This document shows positions 20,367 to 27,830 of a stretch of DNA of 40,164 nt, piece by piece. Below the pieces are notes generated by a model. That model made no database searches. It worked only from the letters and a program-made list of their open reading frames with translations, and had not been told where the DNA came from. A program made the position numbers and the translations under genes. Source of the stretch: Candidatus Omnitrophota bacterium. Its GTDB lineage: Bacteria > Omnitrophota > Omnitrophia > Omnitrophales > Aquincolibacteriaceae. Every line of letters starts with the position of its first letter. Positions within the stretch are counted from its first letter, which is position 1. The DNA lies in assembly GCA_003140935.1 (NCBI GenBank), contig PLLJ01000015.1:33025-73188 (forward strand), in the 5' to 3' direction.

Positions 20367-20735
20367 ATGCCGATCAAATGTCCGGCATGCCAACGGGAAT
20401 ATGACGCGTCGCGTTTTGGATCGGGCCCGGAGATCGTCTGCGCGTGCGGTGCCAAGCTCGGACTCGGAAGCGAGGAAGTGCTGAGCCAGCTTGCCCGGAT
20501 CTGCCGGCAGTATGACCTCCAGATCGAAGAAGATAAACTCGCCGAGATCAAGAACGCTCAGGACCGCATCGTGTCCCTTATCATCAATACGGACTACAGT
20601 GCCGTCGATATCGAGATCGAAAAGGCGAAATTCCGGGAACTGATCCAGAGCCTTTTCCCGGACAAGACGCACCTCATCGATCTCATCTACGAGCCGCGCT
20701 TCAAGCGGCTTTGGGAACAGTTCCGCGGCGAATGA
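20367..20735 (+). CDS. Small zinc-ribbon protein
   Basis: 122 residues from ATG 20367 (GGAGGG five bases upstream; GTG 20343 is a less likely start). An N-terminal zinc ribbon, KCPACQREYDASRFGSG then VCACGAKLG, is followed by a helical region (LSQLARICRQYDLQIEEDKL, DRIVSLIINTDYSAVDIEIE) ending FKRLWEQFRGE. It is not a named family to my knowledge. The ribbon resembles those in regulatory or RNA-binding small proteins. It ends 13 bases before the stop of a convergent gene. Confidence 0.8.
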   Translation: MPIKCPACQREYDASRFGSGPEIVCACGAKLGLGSEEVLSQLARICRQYDLQIEEDKLAEIKNAQDRIVSLIINTDYSAVDIEIEKAKFRELIQSLFPDKTHLIDLIYEPRFKRLWEQFRGE

Positions 20736-20748
20736 GGCGATCGGTATC

Positions 20749-21054
20749 TTAACATCTTACCGTGCCGCCTGCTTTTTCTTTCACGCTCGCGATGTTCTTT
20801 TCCAGCATGTCCTTGGCGCCTTCTTCGTCCTCAATGGAAACCGTCGTGAGCACATGAGGAGCGAGCCTGCGCATCTGATCATGACACCGGCGGATCACCG
20901 GCATGACCTCATCCCACGTCCCTTCGACACATGTCCCCGTCGGCGTGAGACGGTATGCCAAACCCGCGGCGTCGATGACCCTGACAACCTCCGCGATCTC
21001 ACTGCTAATGTGCACATGTCCATTGAGCGGCACCATGCTCAGCTCAAATAACAT
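20749..21054 (-). CDS. MTH1187-type thiamine-binding protein
   Basis: 101 residues from the ATG at 21054, chosen because AAAGGAGGAGG lies upstream; an upstream in-frame ATG at 21075 would put that site inside the protein. The family pattern (PF01910) is clear: MLFELSMVPLNGHVHISSEI, VVRVIDAAGLAYRLTPTGTC, VEGTWDEVMPVIRRCHDQM, APHVLTTVSIEDEEG. Members are small ferredoxin-like oligomers that bind thiamine or related compounds. It lies downstream of the rhodanese gene on the same strand, and both are divergent from the OxyR gene. Confidence 0.93.
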   Translation of the reverse strand: MLFELSMVPLNGHVHISSEIAEVVRVIDAAGLAYRLTPTGTCVEGTWDEVMPVIRRCHDQMRRLAPHVLTTVSIEDEEGAKDMLEKNIASVKEKAGGTVRC

Positions 21055-21082
21055 GGCCCCTCCTCCTCCTTTCACCTACGCT

Positions 21083-21108
21083 GACCCGCGCGAGTCTATG
21101 CGCGGGTC
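21083..21108 (-). other. Perfect hairpin between the rhodanese and thiamine-binding genes
   Basis: GACCCGCGC (21083-21091) and GCGCGGGTC (21100-21108) form a 9-bp GC-rich stem with an 8-base loop; it overlaps the rhodanese stop codon. There is no U-run on the minus strand. It may lower downstream expression or protect the upstream message. Confidence 0.6.
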
Positions 21109-21469
21109 AACAGGAGCAACTGCTTTTCCCCTGGGCCTCTTTCTTCGCATCCTTGGGAGTCGGGCTTTTTTCCAGCCATTCCTTGATCCCGCCTTCATAG
21201 GCGATCGCGCAGAATCCGTGGCTCGTAAGGAGCTCCGCCGCTTTTCTCGAAGCGCTGCATTCATAGCTGGCACAATACACCACCACTTCTTTGCTCTTGT
21301 CCAGCTCTCCGAGCCGCTTTTCGAGAGAATCGAGCGGTATCCGTAACGAACCCTTGATGGACCCCAAGGCATCGTATTCGGGACCCAGTACGTTAACGAG
21401 TTGGAAATCTTCTTTTCTGTCGATTTTAGCTTTTAACTCTTCCTTTGAGATGATCGTCAATGTCGTCAT
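21107..21469 (-). CDS. Single-domain rhodanese-like sulfurtransferase
   Basis: 120 residues. The rhodanese domain is complete: LVNVLGPEYDALGSIKGSLR, IPLDSLEKRLGELDKSKEVV, then the active-site loop with catalytic Cys66 in VVYCASYECSASRKAAELL, and GFCAIAYEGGIKEWLEKSP. A second Cys (Cys71) lies in the loop and the tail ends Cys-Ser-Cys, giving extra thiols. Rhodaneses carry sulfane sulfur as a persulfide on the active Cys. AAAGGAG precedes its start. It is divergent from the OxyR-type regulator gene, consistent with, but not proof of, redox control. Confidence 0.94.
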   Translation of the reverse strand: MTTLTIISKEELKAKIDRKEDFQLVNVLGPEYDALGSIKGSLRIPLDSLEKRLGELDKSKEVVVYCASYECSASRKAAELLTSHGFCAIAYEGGIKEWLEKSPTPKDAKKEAQGKSSCSC

Positions 21470-21572
21470 GACGAACTCCTTTCTTTTAAGAGGCCCCGCC
21501 TCACATCCGGAGGTCTCACTACCCCTTCGTTTCTACGCTACGAGCGTATCCCGATTTGAATTCCAGGTCTAA

Positions 21573-21598
21573 TCGATAAGCGTTATAATAGTCATCGA
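21573..21598. promoter_or_regulatory. Divergent promoter/operator region of the OxyR gene
   Basis: TCGAT (21573-21577) and ATCGA (21594-21598) flank AAGCGTTATAATAGTC. The TATAAT at 21584-21589 is a good -10 for the regulator gene, whose ATG is at 21612. LysR-type regulators usually bind such imperfect dyads over their own promoters and control the divergent gene, here the rhodanese. No -35 could be assigned with confidence. Confidence 0.5.
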
Positions 21599-21611
21599 AA
21601 GAGGTGATCAC

Positions 21612-22502
21612 ATGGACATCCATCAATTACACTACATGGTGGCGTTATCCCAGGAGCTCCATTTCCAGCGTGCGGCCCAGAAGGCCCATGTGACACAGCC
21701 CACCCTGAGCCAGGGGATCAAAAACCTCGAGGGGGAGCTTGGCACCAGCCTTTTTGAGCGTTCCTCCCATAAGGTGCGGATCACCGCGGACGGCGAAAGG
21801 TTCCTCGCGCATGCCGTCGCCGCCCTGGACCATATTCAAAAAGGGGTCCTCGAGGTCCAGAAAAATGTCGCCGATCTTGAGGGGACCGTCCGCCTCGGCG
21901 TGATCCCGACCATATGTCCCTATCTTATGCCCAAGGTCATCCTTCGACTCAAGAAGGACGCGCCCCGTCTTACCCTGGAGCTTTACGAAGAAACGACCTC
22001 GGTCCTCCTGGATTTTCTGAAGAGCGGGAAGATCGATCTGGGACTCCTTGCGCTCCCGATCAAGGACCGGGCGGTCGTGGGGAAAGGACTTGCCTCCGAA
22101 CCTTTTTATCTGGCCGTGGCCACACAACACCGCCTTGCCAAGAAAAGAAAGGTCACGCGAAAGGAACTTACCGGTGAAAAACTGCTCGTGCTTCAGGAAG
22201 GCCATTGTTTCCGGGAGCAGGCCCTGGATTTCTGCAAAGCCAAGGGAGATGAAACCCACGTGATCTTCCAGGGGAGCAGTCTTACTTCGGTCCTTGAATT
22301 GGCGACCGCCGGAGAGGGGGTCACCTTTGTTCCCGCCATGGCCGTCGATCCGGCGCATCATCCGGACCTGGTTTATCTTCCTTTTTCGCCGGTCGTGCCT
22401 ACCCGCGAGATCGGTGTGATCTGGCGCCTGACGGCACCGCTTTCCCCGATACAGCGTTTTCTGATCGATATCCTCCGGCAGGTTTTAAACGCCAAGCCCT
22501 AG
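21612..22502 (+). CDS. oxyR: OxyR-type LysR transcriptional regulator
   Basis: 296 residues. N-terminal LysR helix-turn-helix (MDIHQLHYMVALSQELHFQR, AAQKAHVTQPTLSQGIKNLE). The sensing domain carries the OxyR pair: Cys199 in QEGHCFREQALDFC and Cys208, eight residues between them, matching the peroxide-sensing disulfide pair of classical OxyR in both spacing and position. Other OxyR-like text: GVIPTICPYLMPKVI, TSVLELATAGEGVTFVPAM. Known role: oxidation by hydrogen peroxide forms a disulfide and activates target promoters. AAAGAGGTGATC precedes ATG. It is divergent from the rhodanese and thiamine-binding genes and overlaps a convergent flavodoxin gene by 18 bases at its end. Confidence 0.92.
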   Translation: MDIHQLHYMVALSQELHFQRAAQKAHVTQPTLSQGIKNLEGELGTSLFERSSHKVRITADGERFLAHAVAALDHIQKGVLEVQKNVADLEGTVRLGVIPTICPYLMPKVILRLKKDAPRLTLELYEETTSVLLDFLKSGKIDLGLLALPIKDRAVVGKGLASEPFYLAVATQHRLAKKRKVTRKELTGEKLLVLQEGHCFREQALDFCKAKGDETHVIFQGSSLTSVLELATAGEGVTFVPAMAVDPAHHPDLVYLPFSPVVPTREIGVIWRLTAPLSPIQRFLIDILRQVLNAKP

Positions 22503-22994
22503 ATCCGGGGCGAGACTCTCTTGTCCTTTTCCCGGATCATCCGTTCTCAGAGAAGAACGCGACATTGTCTCGGAGATGTCTTTGGCCCATACGGCGATCT
22601 TTTGGAAAGGGGCCTCATAACCCTCGTCGATCTTGAGGGGAGTTGAAACGATCTGGGCGCCGCAGTCTTTCAGGCTTTGTTCCAGGATGTCCACCGCGGC
22701 GCAAAAATGCGGGTAGCTTTTGCTGCCGGCACCAAAGACCGATGCCTTCTTGCCTTTCAGCGAAACTCCCCGCAACTCTCCCTCGAAGGGGATGAAGTCC
22801 TCCTGCAATTCTCCGTGGCCCCAGGTGGAGCATCCCATCACGATCAGGTCATAGCCGTTTAATTCGGCGGCATGAGTGTCTTTGACATTCTTGTGACAAA
22901 CGTACCACCCCGGGATGAGCAGGGAAGTTGCCACGCTCTGACTCAATTTCTCCGTTAAGCCCGTGGTACTCCCATAGATCACGATCGCTCTCAT
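22485..22994 (-). CDS. Flavodoxin
   Basis: 169 residues from the ATG at 22994 (GGAGGCGG upstream). FMN-binding phosphate loop IYGSTTGLTEKLSQ near the start, then DLIVMGCSTWGHGELQEDFI, where the Trp stacks on the flavin, then KKASVFGAGSKSYPHFCAAV and GYEAPFQKIAVWAKDI. Length fits a long-chain flavodoxin. The protein is a small electron carrier that can replace ferredoxin. The usual loop Thr/Ser-x-Thr-Gly-x-Thr is present as Ser-Thr-Thr-Gly-Leu-Thr. The C-terminal residues after about 155 are variable, and the gene end overlaps the oxyR end, so the two convergent transcripts are partly antisense. Confidence 0.93.
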   Translation of the reverse strand: MRAIVIYGSTTGLTEKLSQSVATSLLIPGWYVCHKNVKDTHAAELNGYDLIVMGCSTWGHGELQEDFIPFEGELRGVSLKGKKASVFGAGSKSYPHFCAAVDILEQSLKDCGAQIVSTPLKIDEGYEAPFQKIAVWAKDISETMSRSSLRTDDPGKGQESLAPDLGLGV

Positions 22995-23695
22995 GTTTCC
23001 GCCTCCGCGCATCTGACAACTCCATAAACTCGGCCCGCACGCACTCTTTTCTATGATGCCAATGCTTTCTGCCGGGGAAGACGTTCTCTCAAGAGAATGT
23101 CACGGCCCCGTTTCTTTCTTTTAGACCCCTTCTTACGGAAGGTCCGTGAAGCCGTCCCGTAGAAAGCTTATGCTTTACCACCATTTCCACGATCTGCCGT
23201 GTCCTCTTTCTTCTAAGGACCGGCGGCTTTTACTTCGGATCACGCCTCTGTTCGGTCTTCCTATACCACCGCGTTCCATGACGCTTCTTTGATTATGTCG
23301 ATTCATGTCCGCACCTCTACTTCCTGTCCCAAGGATCCGTCCCTCGCTCTCTACCACTTCTCACCTTTATTCTAAAATATTTTTAACCAGAGTCTAATTG
23401 AATCCATGAATCATCATGATAGACACTGCTTATGGCCGGGGAGAAACCTGTTTTCCAGAGCCGCCACGGGGGGGGCGAGTTCATCCATCGTATGGAAAAA
23501 GCCCCGGCACCTTCGATGAAAGATGCTAGTTTTTGCTCTATGCATTTTCTCTAAAGCGGGCCGTTAATATTGGCCCAGTGAGCCCTCGCGTTTTTCCGCC
23601 ACACTACTTCGGACGGATCCGTCCTCCGGCGGAGTAAGGACCCGCAGGAAAATCAGACAACAAGTCAAAATCGCCACAAGAGAAGGAGTCCCGCC
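22995..23695. other. Long intergenic region without a supported gene
   Basis: About 700 bases. Nothing has a coding pattern: short frames on both strands lack family features, although a minus-strand frame of 43 codons (ATG at 23306) has an Arg-rich product and a weak AGAGGTG site. A 14-base palindrome GGACGGATCCGTCC lies at 23614-23627 and a candidate minus-strand -10 TAGAAT/-35 TTAGAC pair near 23370-23395. The end of the region gives AAGGAG before the next gene. Confidence 0.5.
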
Positions 23696-24460
23696 ATGGA
23701 AGACCCGTCGAACAGCAAGTTGAATTTTCTCAAAAACACCCAGATCATCATTCTCGGCCTTTGTATCGCCGGGGCCACGATCGGGGCGAGCATTATTTTC
23801 TCAAAAGGCTTTTTATCTGTGACAAAATTCATGCGGGAGCAGATCACGGTGACAGGCTCAGCTCAAAAAGATATCAAGAGTGACTATGCGGTGTGGACGG
23901 GATCCTTCTCCAGACGTGAGATCGATATGGCAGCCGCTTTCAAAAAGCTCGGCGAGGATCTTGCGAAAGCGAAGCAATACCTTGCGGGCCAAGGCGTCGG
24001 GGAAAAAGAGATCATCGTTCAGCAGATCGAGACCGAGACCCTCTATAAAAAGAATGAGAAGGGGAACAACACCAACGATATCGAAGGCTACAGGCTCAAA
24101 CAGACCGTGGAGTTGCGATCGAGCGATGTCGATAAGATCGCGCGGATCTCCCGCGAGGCTACAGGACTGATCAACGAAGGGATCGAGTTTTATTCCGGCA
24201 ACCCGGAATATTTTTACACAAAGCTCGATGAGCTCAAAGTCGAGATGCTCGCCAAAGCGACCGAGAACGCGAAGCTCCGGGCGGAGAATATGGTCAAGGC
24301 CACGGGCAACAAGATCGGGTTTATGCGATCGGCCCGTATGGGAGTGTTCCAGATCACGCCGGTCAACTCCACCGAGATCGCGGACTGGGGCATGAACGAC
24401 ACAAGTTCGCTCGAAAAGAAAGTCACTGCGGTCGTCAACGCCAGCTTTTCGATCGAATAA
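23696..24460 (+). CDS. SIMPL domain protein, membrane-anchored
   Basis: 254 residues. An N-terminal segment (TQIIILGLCIAGATIGASII) anchors it in the membrane with the rest outside. The SIMPL (DUF541) domain follows: ITVTGSAQKDIKSDYAVWTG, a long helical arm LGEDLAKAKQYLAGQGVGEK, the strand IIVQQIETETLYKKNEKGNN, VELRSSDVDKIARISREATG, GIEFYSGNPEYFYTKLDELK, ENAKLRAENMVKATGNKIGF and a C-terminal AVVNASFSIE. Domains of this type form hexameric rings in some bacteria; roles in envelope stress have been suggested. AGAAGGAG precedes ATG. It is followed by a T-rich hairpin. Confidence 0.94.
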   Translation: MEDPSNSKLNFLKNTQIIILGLCIAGATIGASIIFSKGFLSVTKFMREQITVTGSAQKDIKSDYAVWTGSFSRREIDMAAAFKKLGEDLAKAKQYLAGQGVGEKEIIVQQIETETLYKKNEKGNNTNDIEGYRLKQTVELRSSDVDKIARISREATGLINEGIEFYSGNPEYFYTKLDELKVEMLAKATENAKLRAENMVKATGNKIGFMRSARMGVFQITPVNSTEIADWGMNDTSSLEKKVTAVVNASFSIE

Positions 24461-24470
24461 TAAAATAGGC

Positions 24471-24513
24471 GTCCTTGTCGTTTTTTTCTCTTTCTCAATG
24501 ATCGACGAGGACA
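24471..24513 (+). repeat. T-rich hairpin repeat, copy 1
   Basis: GTCCTTGTCG (24471-24480) pairs with CGACGAGGAC (24504-24513; one G.T pair). The loop begins with seven T residues. It lies ten bases after the SIMPL stop and may work as a terminator. Related copies follow other genes at 24765, 28785 and 29522. Confidence 0.75.
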
Positions 24514-24516
24514 GCA

Positions 24517-24554
24517 CTGATTTCCAATTGAAAAATTTATGATCATCAGGCGTC
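24517..24554 (+). repeat. Dispersed repeat, copy 2 (plus orientation)
   Basis: CTGATTTCCAATTGAAAAAT... ending ATCAGGCGTC, almost the same as the minus-strand copy at 5859-5895. It starts three bases after T-rich hairpin copy 1. Confidence 0.65.
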
Positions 24555-24603
24555 CTACGGAGGGACAGCCTACGGATTCTGTGTTCCGGGAAAGGAGATC
24601 ACG

Positions 24604-24762
24604 ATGATACGGAAACTCAGATCGGGTGAATACCGGTTGTATTCGCGTAAAAAGGATCCCAAGACCGGTACAAGAAGGAATCTCGGAACGTTCAGGACGC
24701 GCCGGGCTGCCGAGCAACACGAAAGAGAGATCCAGTATTTCAAACGTCATTTTCAAAAATAA
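24604..24762 (+). CDS. Small conserved basic protein
   Basis: 52 residues from ATG 24604 with a strong site (GGAAAGGAGATC). The sequence opens MIRKLRSGEYRLYSRKKDPK and ends HEREIQYFKRHFQK; the middle is TGTRRNLGTFRTRRAAEQ. Very similar short proteins annotated as hypothetical are, from memory, widespread in diverse bacteria, which supports a real gene. The layout (basic, 'KxGEYRLYSRK', 'RNLGTF') suggests nucleic-acid binding, similar to the N-terminal arm-binding domain of some integrases, but this is inference. The stop TAA is followed three bases later by T-rich hairpin copy 2. Confidence 0.8.
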   Translation: MIRKLRSGEYRLYSRKKDPKTGTRRNLGTFRTRRAAEQHEREIQYFKRHFQK

Positions 24763-24764
24763 GC

Positions 24765-24806
24765 GTCCTTGCCGTTCTTTTCTTTTTTTAAAGGGTCAAC
24801 AAGGAC
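24765..24806 (+). repeat. T-rich hairpin repeat, copy 2
   Basis: GTCCTTG (24765-24771) pairs with CAAGGAC (24800-24806); the loop is T-rich (TTCTTTTCTTTTTTT). Follows the small basic protein gene. Confidence 0.7.
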
Positions 24807-24865
24807 CGCCTGCAAGCATACCGGGTGGGATGCATACGGCACCGGGACAGATTGGCTGCCGGCCC

Positions 24866-25002
24866 CTTGCCAAAACGTAAAAGGTCAGCTACAGTTCTCT
24901 TGTAAGCGGTGATTTAAAGAGGTTACTTGCTCCGCTCTATAAATGTGCTAAAGTGCCGGGAAATTTATCTCCGCAAAGCCGCGCATGTTAGCGCGGCTTT
25001 TT
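24866..25002 (+). ncRNA. Candidate structured RNA, copy B, ending in a terminator
   Basis: This 137-base element repeats copy A (7601-7783): CTTGCCAAAACGTAAAAGGT, AGCGG (24905-24909)/CCGCT (24932-24936) around GATTTAAAGAGGTTACTTGC, AAATGTGCTAAAG, CTCCGCAAAGCCGCGC, then the terminator stem AAAGCCGCGC/GCGCGGCTTT (24975-24984/24991-25000) and TT. It lacks about 40 bases that copy A has after the first hairpin. It lies 68 bases before an SGNH gene that appears to have its own promoter, so it is more likely an independent RNA than a leader. Confidence 0.6.
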
Positions 25003-25054
25003 GCGTTTAGTGCACGTCGCTCAAACAAAAACTTCGGAAAAAACAGTATTTTTG

Positions 25055-25060
25055 TATAAT
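25055..25060 (+). promoter_or_regulatory. Consensus -10 box for the SGNH/TPR gene
   Basis: TATAAT at 25055-25060, nine bases before ATG 25070, with TG two bases upstream of nothing usable and only a weak -35 (TTCGGA at 25033). If used, the message would have almost no leader. The -10 lies after the terminator of RNA copy B. Confidence 0.5.
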
Positions 25061-25069
25061 AAGCGTCTC

Positions 25070-26584
25070 ATGCAACCGTCCCTGCTCAAAAAAATCATTT
25101 TTTCTCTTGTCACAGTCCTCGCTTTTTTCTTCTTCCTGGAAATAGGATCCCGTCTCGGGGTGCGGATCGCGTCTTGGCATCATGACAAGGCGGTCCATGT
25201 TCAAAAGGAACGGTCCAAGCCTGCCGGATCCGAGTTCGTGGTTTTTGTTTACGGTGAATCGACCGTTTTCGGAGAACCGCTGCCGGAAACAGGTTTCGTC
25301 AGGCAGCTCGAATTCTATTTTGGACAGCTGTTCCCCCAGACAAAAGTCCGCGTGGTCAATTTCGGAGCTTGCGGGATGTCATCGACCGGGGTTCTCGAAA
25401 CCCTGCAGCGAACGATCCCTCAAAAGCCGGATCTCGTGATCGTCCTGGTGGGGCATAATGAATTTCTTGATCCCCGGGTGCAGCCGCCTCGCTTGTCCGT
25501 GGTGCTCCAGCAGAAAAGCGTGTTTTTAAGAGAGCTCAGCAGGTACTGGACGTTCTTCTACGTGAAATATTTCTCGACCCGGCAGGAAAGGCTTTTGCAT
25601 GAGTATAACCGGATCATCCGGAAAACGTTTCAACAAAAAATGGCCGTGTATCGCAGCAATCTTGTGGAAATTATCGAAGTGGCGGGCAAACAACAGATCC
25701 CCTTCTTGTTGTGTACGGTCCCCTATAACCGGTTCTGGACGCCGACCTATCATAAGGACGCCGAGACCGCCAAGGATTTCAAAGAACTGATCTTGAGAGC
25801 AAACGGTCTTCGGGAACAGGGCAAGGTCCCGCAGGCCCGGAAGATCCTGGAGGGGCTTCTTGAAAAGGACCGCGCCATTCCGGTCGTCTTGTATCTGCTC
25901 GGACTTTGCTATGACACAGCAGGCGATTATAAGAAAGCCGAGGCTTATTTGAGCGCTGCGAAGGAATCCGATGAATATCGGATACGGGTCCCGGATGCAT
26001 TCAACGAATTTATCCATCAAGTTTCGGATCAAAAAGGTGTTTACCTGGTGGATGTCGAGCGGGAGTTTCAGCGTCAAAGTCCGCACGGTATTATCGGCTA
26101 TGAACTTCTCGCCGACAATTGTCATCCGACGCCGCTTGGGAATTTTTATATCGCTTCCACGATCCTTCGTGTCTTAGTCCAAAACAGTCTTGTTCCCGGC
26201 AAGGCCTCGCTGGATCCGGCCTCACTTCGGCCGGGCACATTTTTAAAGGCGGCGGGATTTTATGAAAAAAATTCCGGACTTGAAAAGACCTATGCGATGC
26301 AAACGGCCCTTTATCATCTCAAAAGATACGATCCGGAGGGTGATTATCTGCCCTATAAGTATGGCAAGGCGCGTGATTATCTCGAAGAAGTGGTGCGGAC
26401 CGGTTCGGATGATTGGATGACTTGGGCCAATTTAGCGACCACATCATTTTTTTCCGGGGATGTCCGGCGGGGGATGGAAGCACTCGAAAGAGCCAAGTCG
26501 CTGAACGGCGGGATGATCCGCGTTGATAACGAAAAGACTCCGGGTCTTCAAAAGGCCATGGAGCGGGCGGGTGTGAAGGTCTGA
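25070..26584 (+). CDS. Membrane-anchored SGNH hydrolase-like protein with TPR insertion
   Basis: 504 residues from ATG 25070; the TATAAT at 25055 argues against an earlier start. One N-terminal membrane helix (KIIFSLVTVLAFFFFLEIGS). SGNH blocks: Ser64 in FVYGESTVFGE, Gly in NFGACGMSSTG, Gly128-His-Asn130 in LVGHNEFLD, Asp349-x2-His352 in DNCHPTPLG. Between blocks III and V lies a helical TPR-like part (GKVPQARKILEGLLEKDRA, GDYKKAEAYLSAAKES), and a further helical part at the C-terminus. The full catalytic set (Ser, Gly, Asn, His) appears present, with Glu instead of Asp in the usual Gly-Asp-Ser. Likely an esterase or deacetylase acting on a surface glycan. Confidence 0.88.
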   Translation: MQPSLLKKIIFSLVTVLAFFFFLEIGSRLGVRIASWHHDKAVHVQKERSKPAGSEFVVFVYGESTVFGEPLPETGFVRQLEFYFGQLFPQTKVRVVNFGACGMSSTGVLETLQRTIPQKPDLVIVLVGHNEFLDPRVQPPRLSVVLQQKSVFLRELSRYWTFFYVKYFSTRQERLLHEYNRIIRKTFQQKMAVYRSNLVEIIEVAGKQQIPFLLCTVPYNRFWTPTYHKDAETAKDFKELILRANGLREQGKVPQARKILEGLLEKDRAIPVVLYLLGLCYDTAGDYKKAEAYLSAAKESDEYRIRVPDAFNEFIHQVSDQKGVYLVDVEREFQRQSPHGIIGYELLADNCHPTPLGNFYIASTILRVLVQNSLVPGKASLDPASLRPGTFLKAAGFYEKNSGLEKTYAMQTALYHLKRYDPEGDYLPYKYGKARDYLEEVVRTGSDDWMTWANLATTSFFSGDVRRGMEALERAKSLNGGMIRVDNEKTPGLQKAMERAGVKV

Positions 26585-26672
26585 GAAGGCCCGGGGGCCA
26601 GTATCAGAAGGCGCAAACGGCGATCTTACGGGCCGCTCTATTTCGTTTTCCGGGATTGGAAATATCAGTTTC

Positions 26673-27830
26673 TTACAGGGTCGTCCCGGGATTTCTGTCT
26701 AAATATTCCGCGATGGTTTTCGCCACTATGAAATGGCCACGATCGTTAAAGTGGCATAGGTCGCGATTTTTCATCCGTAACTCTTTATAGTTCTCTCTGC
26801 TGAATGGGCCTAAGGTATCCAGCACTTCTATACCCATGCTTTCGGCCAGCTTATGCATAAACTCATGCAAGGGAAGATATTGATAATCTGAAAAATCAGA
26901 CAAGACCGGAGTGAGCAACAAAATCAGGCGTACCGCATGTTTTTTGCAATCATCGGCCAGACCGTGAAAGGCATTCCAGTATTCATAAAAATCCTGTTCG
27001 TTGAGCTCTTTATCTAAGAACCGCATATTGTTTCCACGGTCACATTTTTTCACACACTCGCTAAAAACGCCGTACCAGTATTTCGGTGTGCCGGCGTCAT
27101 CCGAAGCTTTATTTGAAAAAAAACGATCCGTATGATCTTGGGCAGAAAAATGTTTTCTCAGGCGATAACTCAAAAGGCAGCTTCTTTGAAAGAGTTGCGA
27201 TTCCAAAATACGGGTCGCCATTTTTTTAAATAGAGCGTGCTTCGAAATGGAAGAACTGTAAAATTCCCAGATTTTGGCTCTTAGGGAATCACGGCTGATG
27301 TCAACCAAGAACCTCTCCCTGCGATCGCCGCCGTATCTTTGAAAATCGTTAAACCAATAACCGTAGATCACGATATCCGGTTCATATCCCATGACTTTGT
27401 CTTTGAAGCGCTCGAAGATCTGCACCGTGCCATATCCCGGCACTCCAAAGTTTAAAACCTCAAATCTTTTTTTGCTCTCTTTATTCAGAAGCATTTCTAA
27501 GCGCTTGGCGTAGGCCGTCTCTCGTTGGGATGCGCCTATGCCAAAAGCGATCGAGTCTCCTATCACAGCGATACGAGCCACATCGGGGTTTTTATTTTTT
27601 GGATATTCAAAATCCCGGAAGCCCGCCGAATTCATATCTCCCATGCCAGGCCTAAGCGCGTAACCCATTTTCGGGTTGTCGGATATCTGATAAATGAACG
27701 GCATGGTTGTTGTGTCGATGACCGGGAAGTCTATGGGAAAAAAGGTTTTTAATATGAATTCTGAAATCAAAAGTAAAAATAAAAGATAAAATACGAAAAG
27801 GCCGCATTTTAAAATCGGATGTTTGGGCAT
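26673..27830 (-). CDS. Membrane-anchored SGNH/GDSL hydrolase
   Basis: 385 residues on the minus strand. N-terminal membrane segment CGLFVFYLLFLLLISEFIL; then SGNH blocks: Ser93 in IAVIGDSIAFGIG, Gly in LNFGVPGYGTVQ, Asn in YGYWFNDFQRYGG, and Asp357-x2-His360 in DLCHFNDRGH. An N-terminal part (MGYALRPGMGDMNSAGFRD) is common in SGNH proteins that modify surface polysaccharides. The gene is more AT-rich than neighbours to its left, suggesting separate acquisition. It is convergent with the SGNH/TPR gene; the two share the catalytic fold but not obvious close sequence similarity. Confidence 0.9.
   Translation of the reverse strand: MPKHPILKCGLFVFYLLFLLLISEFILKTFFPIDFPVIDTTTMPFIYQISDNPKMGYALRPGMGDMNSAGFRDFEYPKNKNPDVARIAVIGDSIAFGIGASQRETAYAKRLEMLLNKESKKRFEVLNFGVPGYGTVQIFERFKDKVMGYEPDIVIYGYWFNDFQRYGGDRRERFLVDISRDSLRAKIWEFYSSSISKHALFKKMATRILESQLFQRSCLLSYRLRKHFSAQDHTDRFFSNKASDDAGTPKYWYGVFSECVKKCDRGNNMRFLDKELNEQDFYEYWNAFHGLADDCKKHAVRLILLLTPVLSDFSDYQYLPLHEFMHKLAESMGIEVLDTLGPFSRENYKELRMKNRDLCHFNDRGHFIVAKTIAEYLDRNPGTTL

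Noticed and set aside
23175..23357. Small Arg-rich minus-strand frame in the 700-base gap
   Set aside because: Weak ribosome site, no recognised similarity, and low complexity; not enough to call a gene.
24911..24955. Possible preQ1-type riboswitch in RNA copy B (AGAG...CTCT followed by an A-rich tail)
   Set aside because: The pairing and tail are not kept in copy A, and the loop does not fit the class well.
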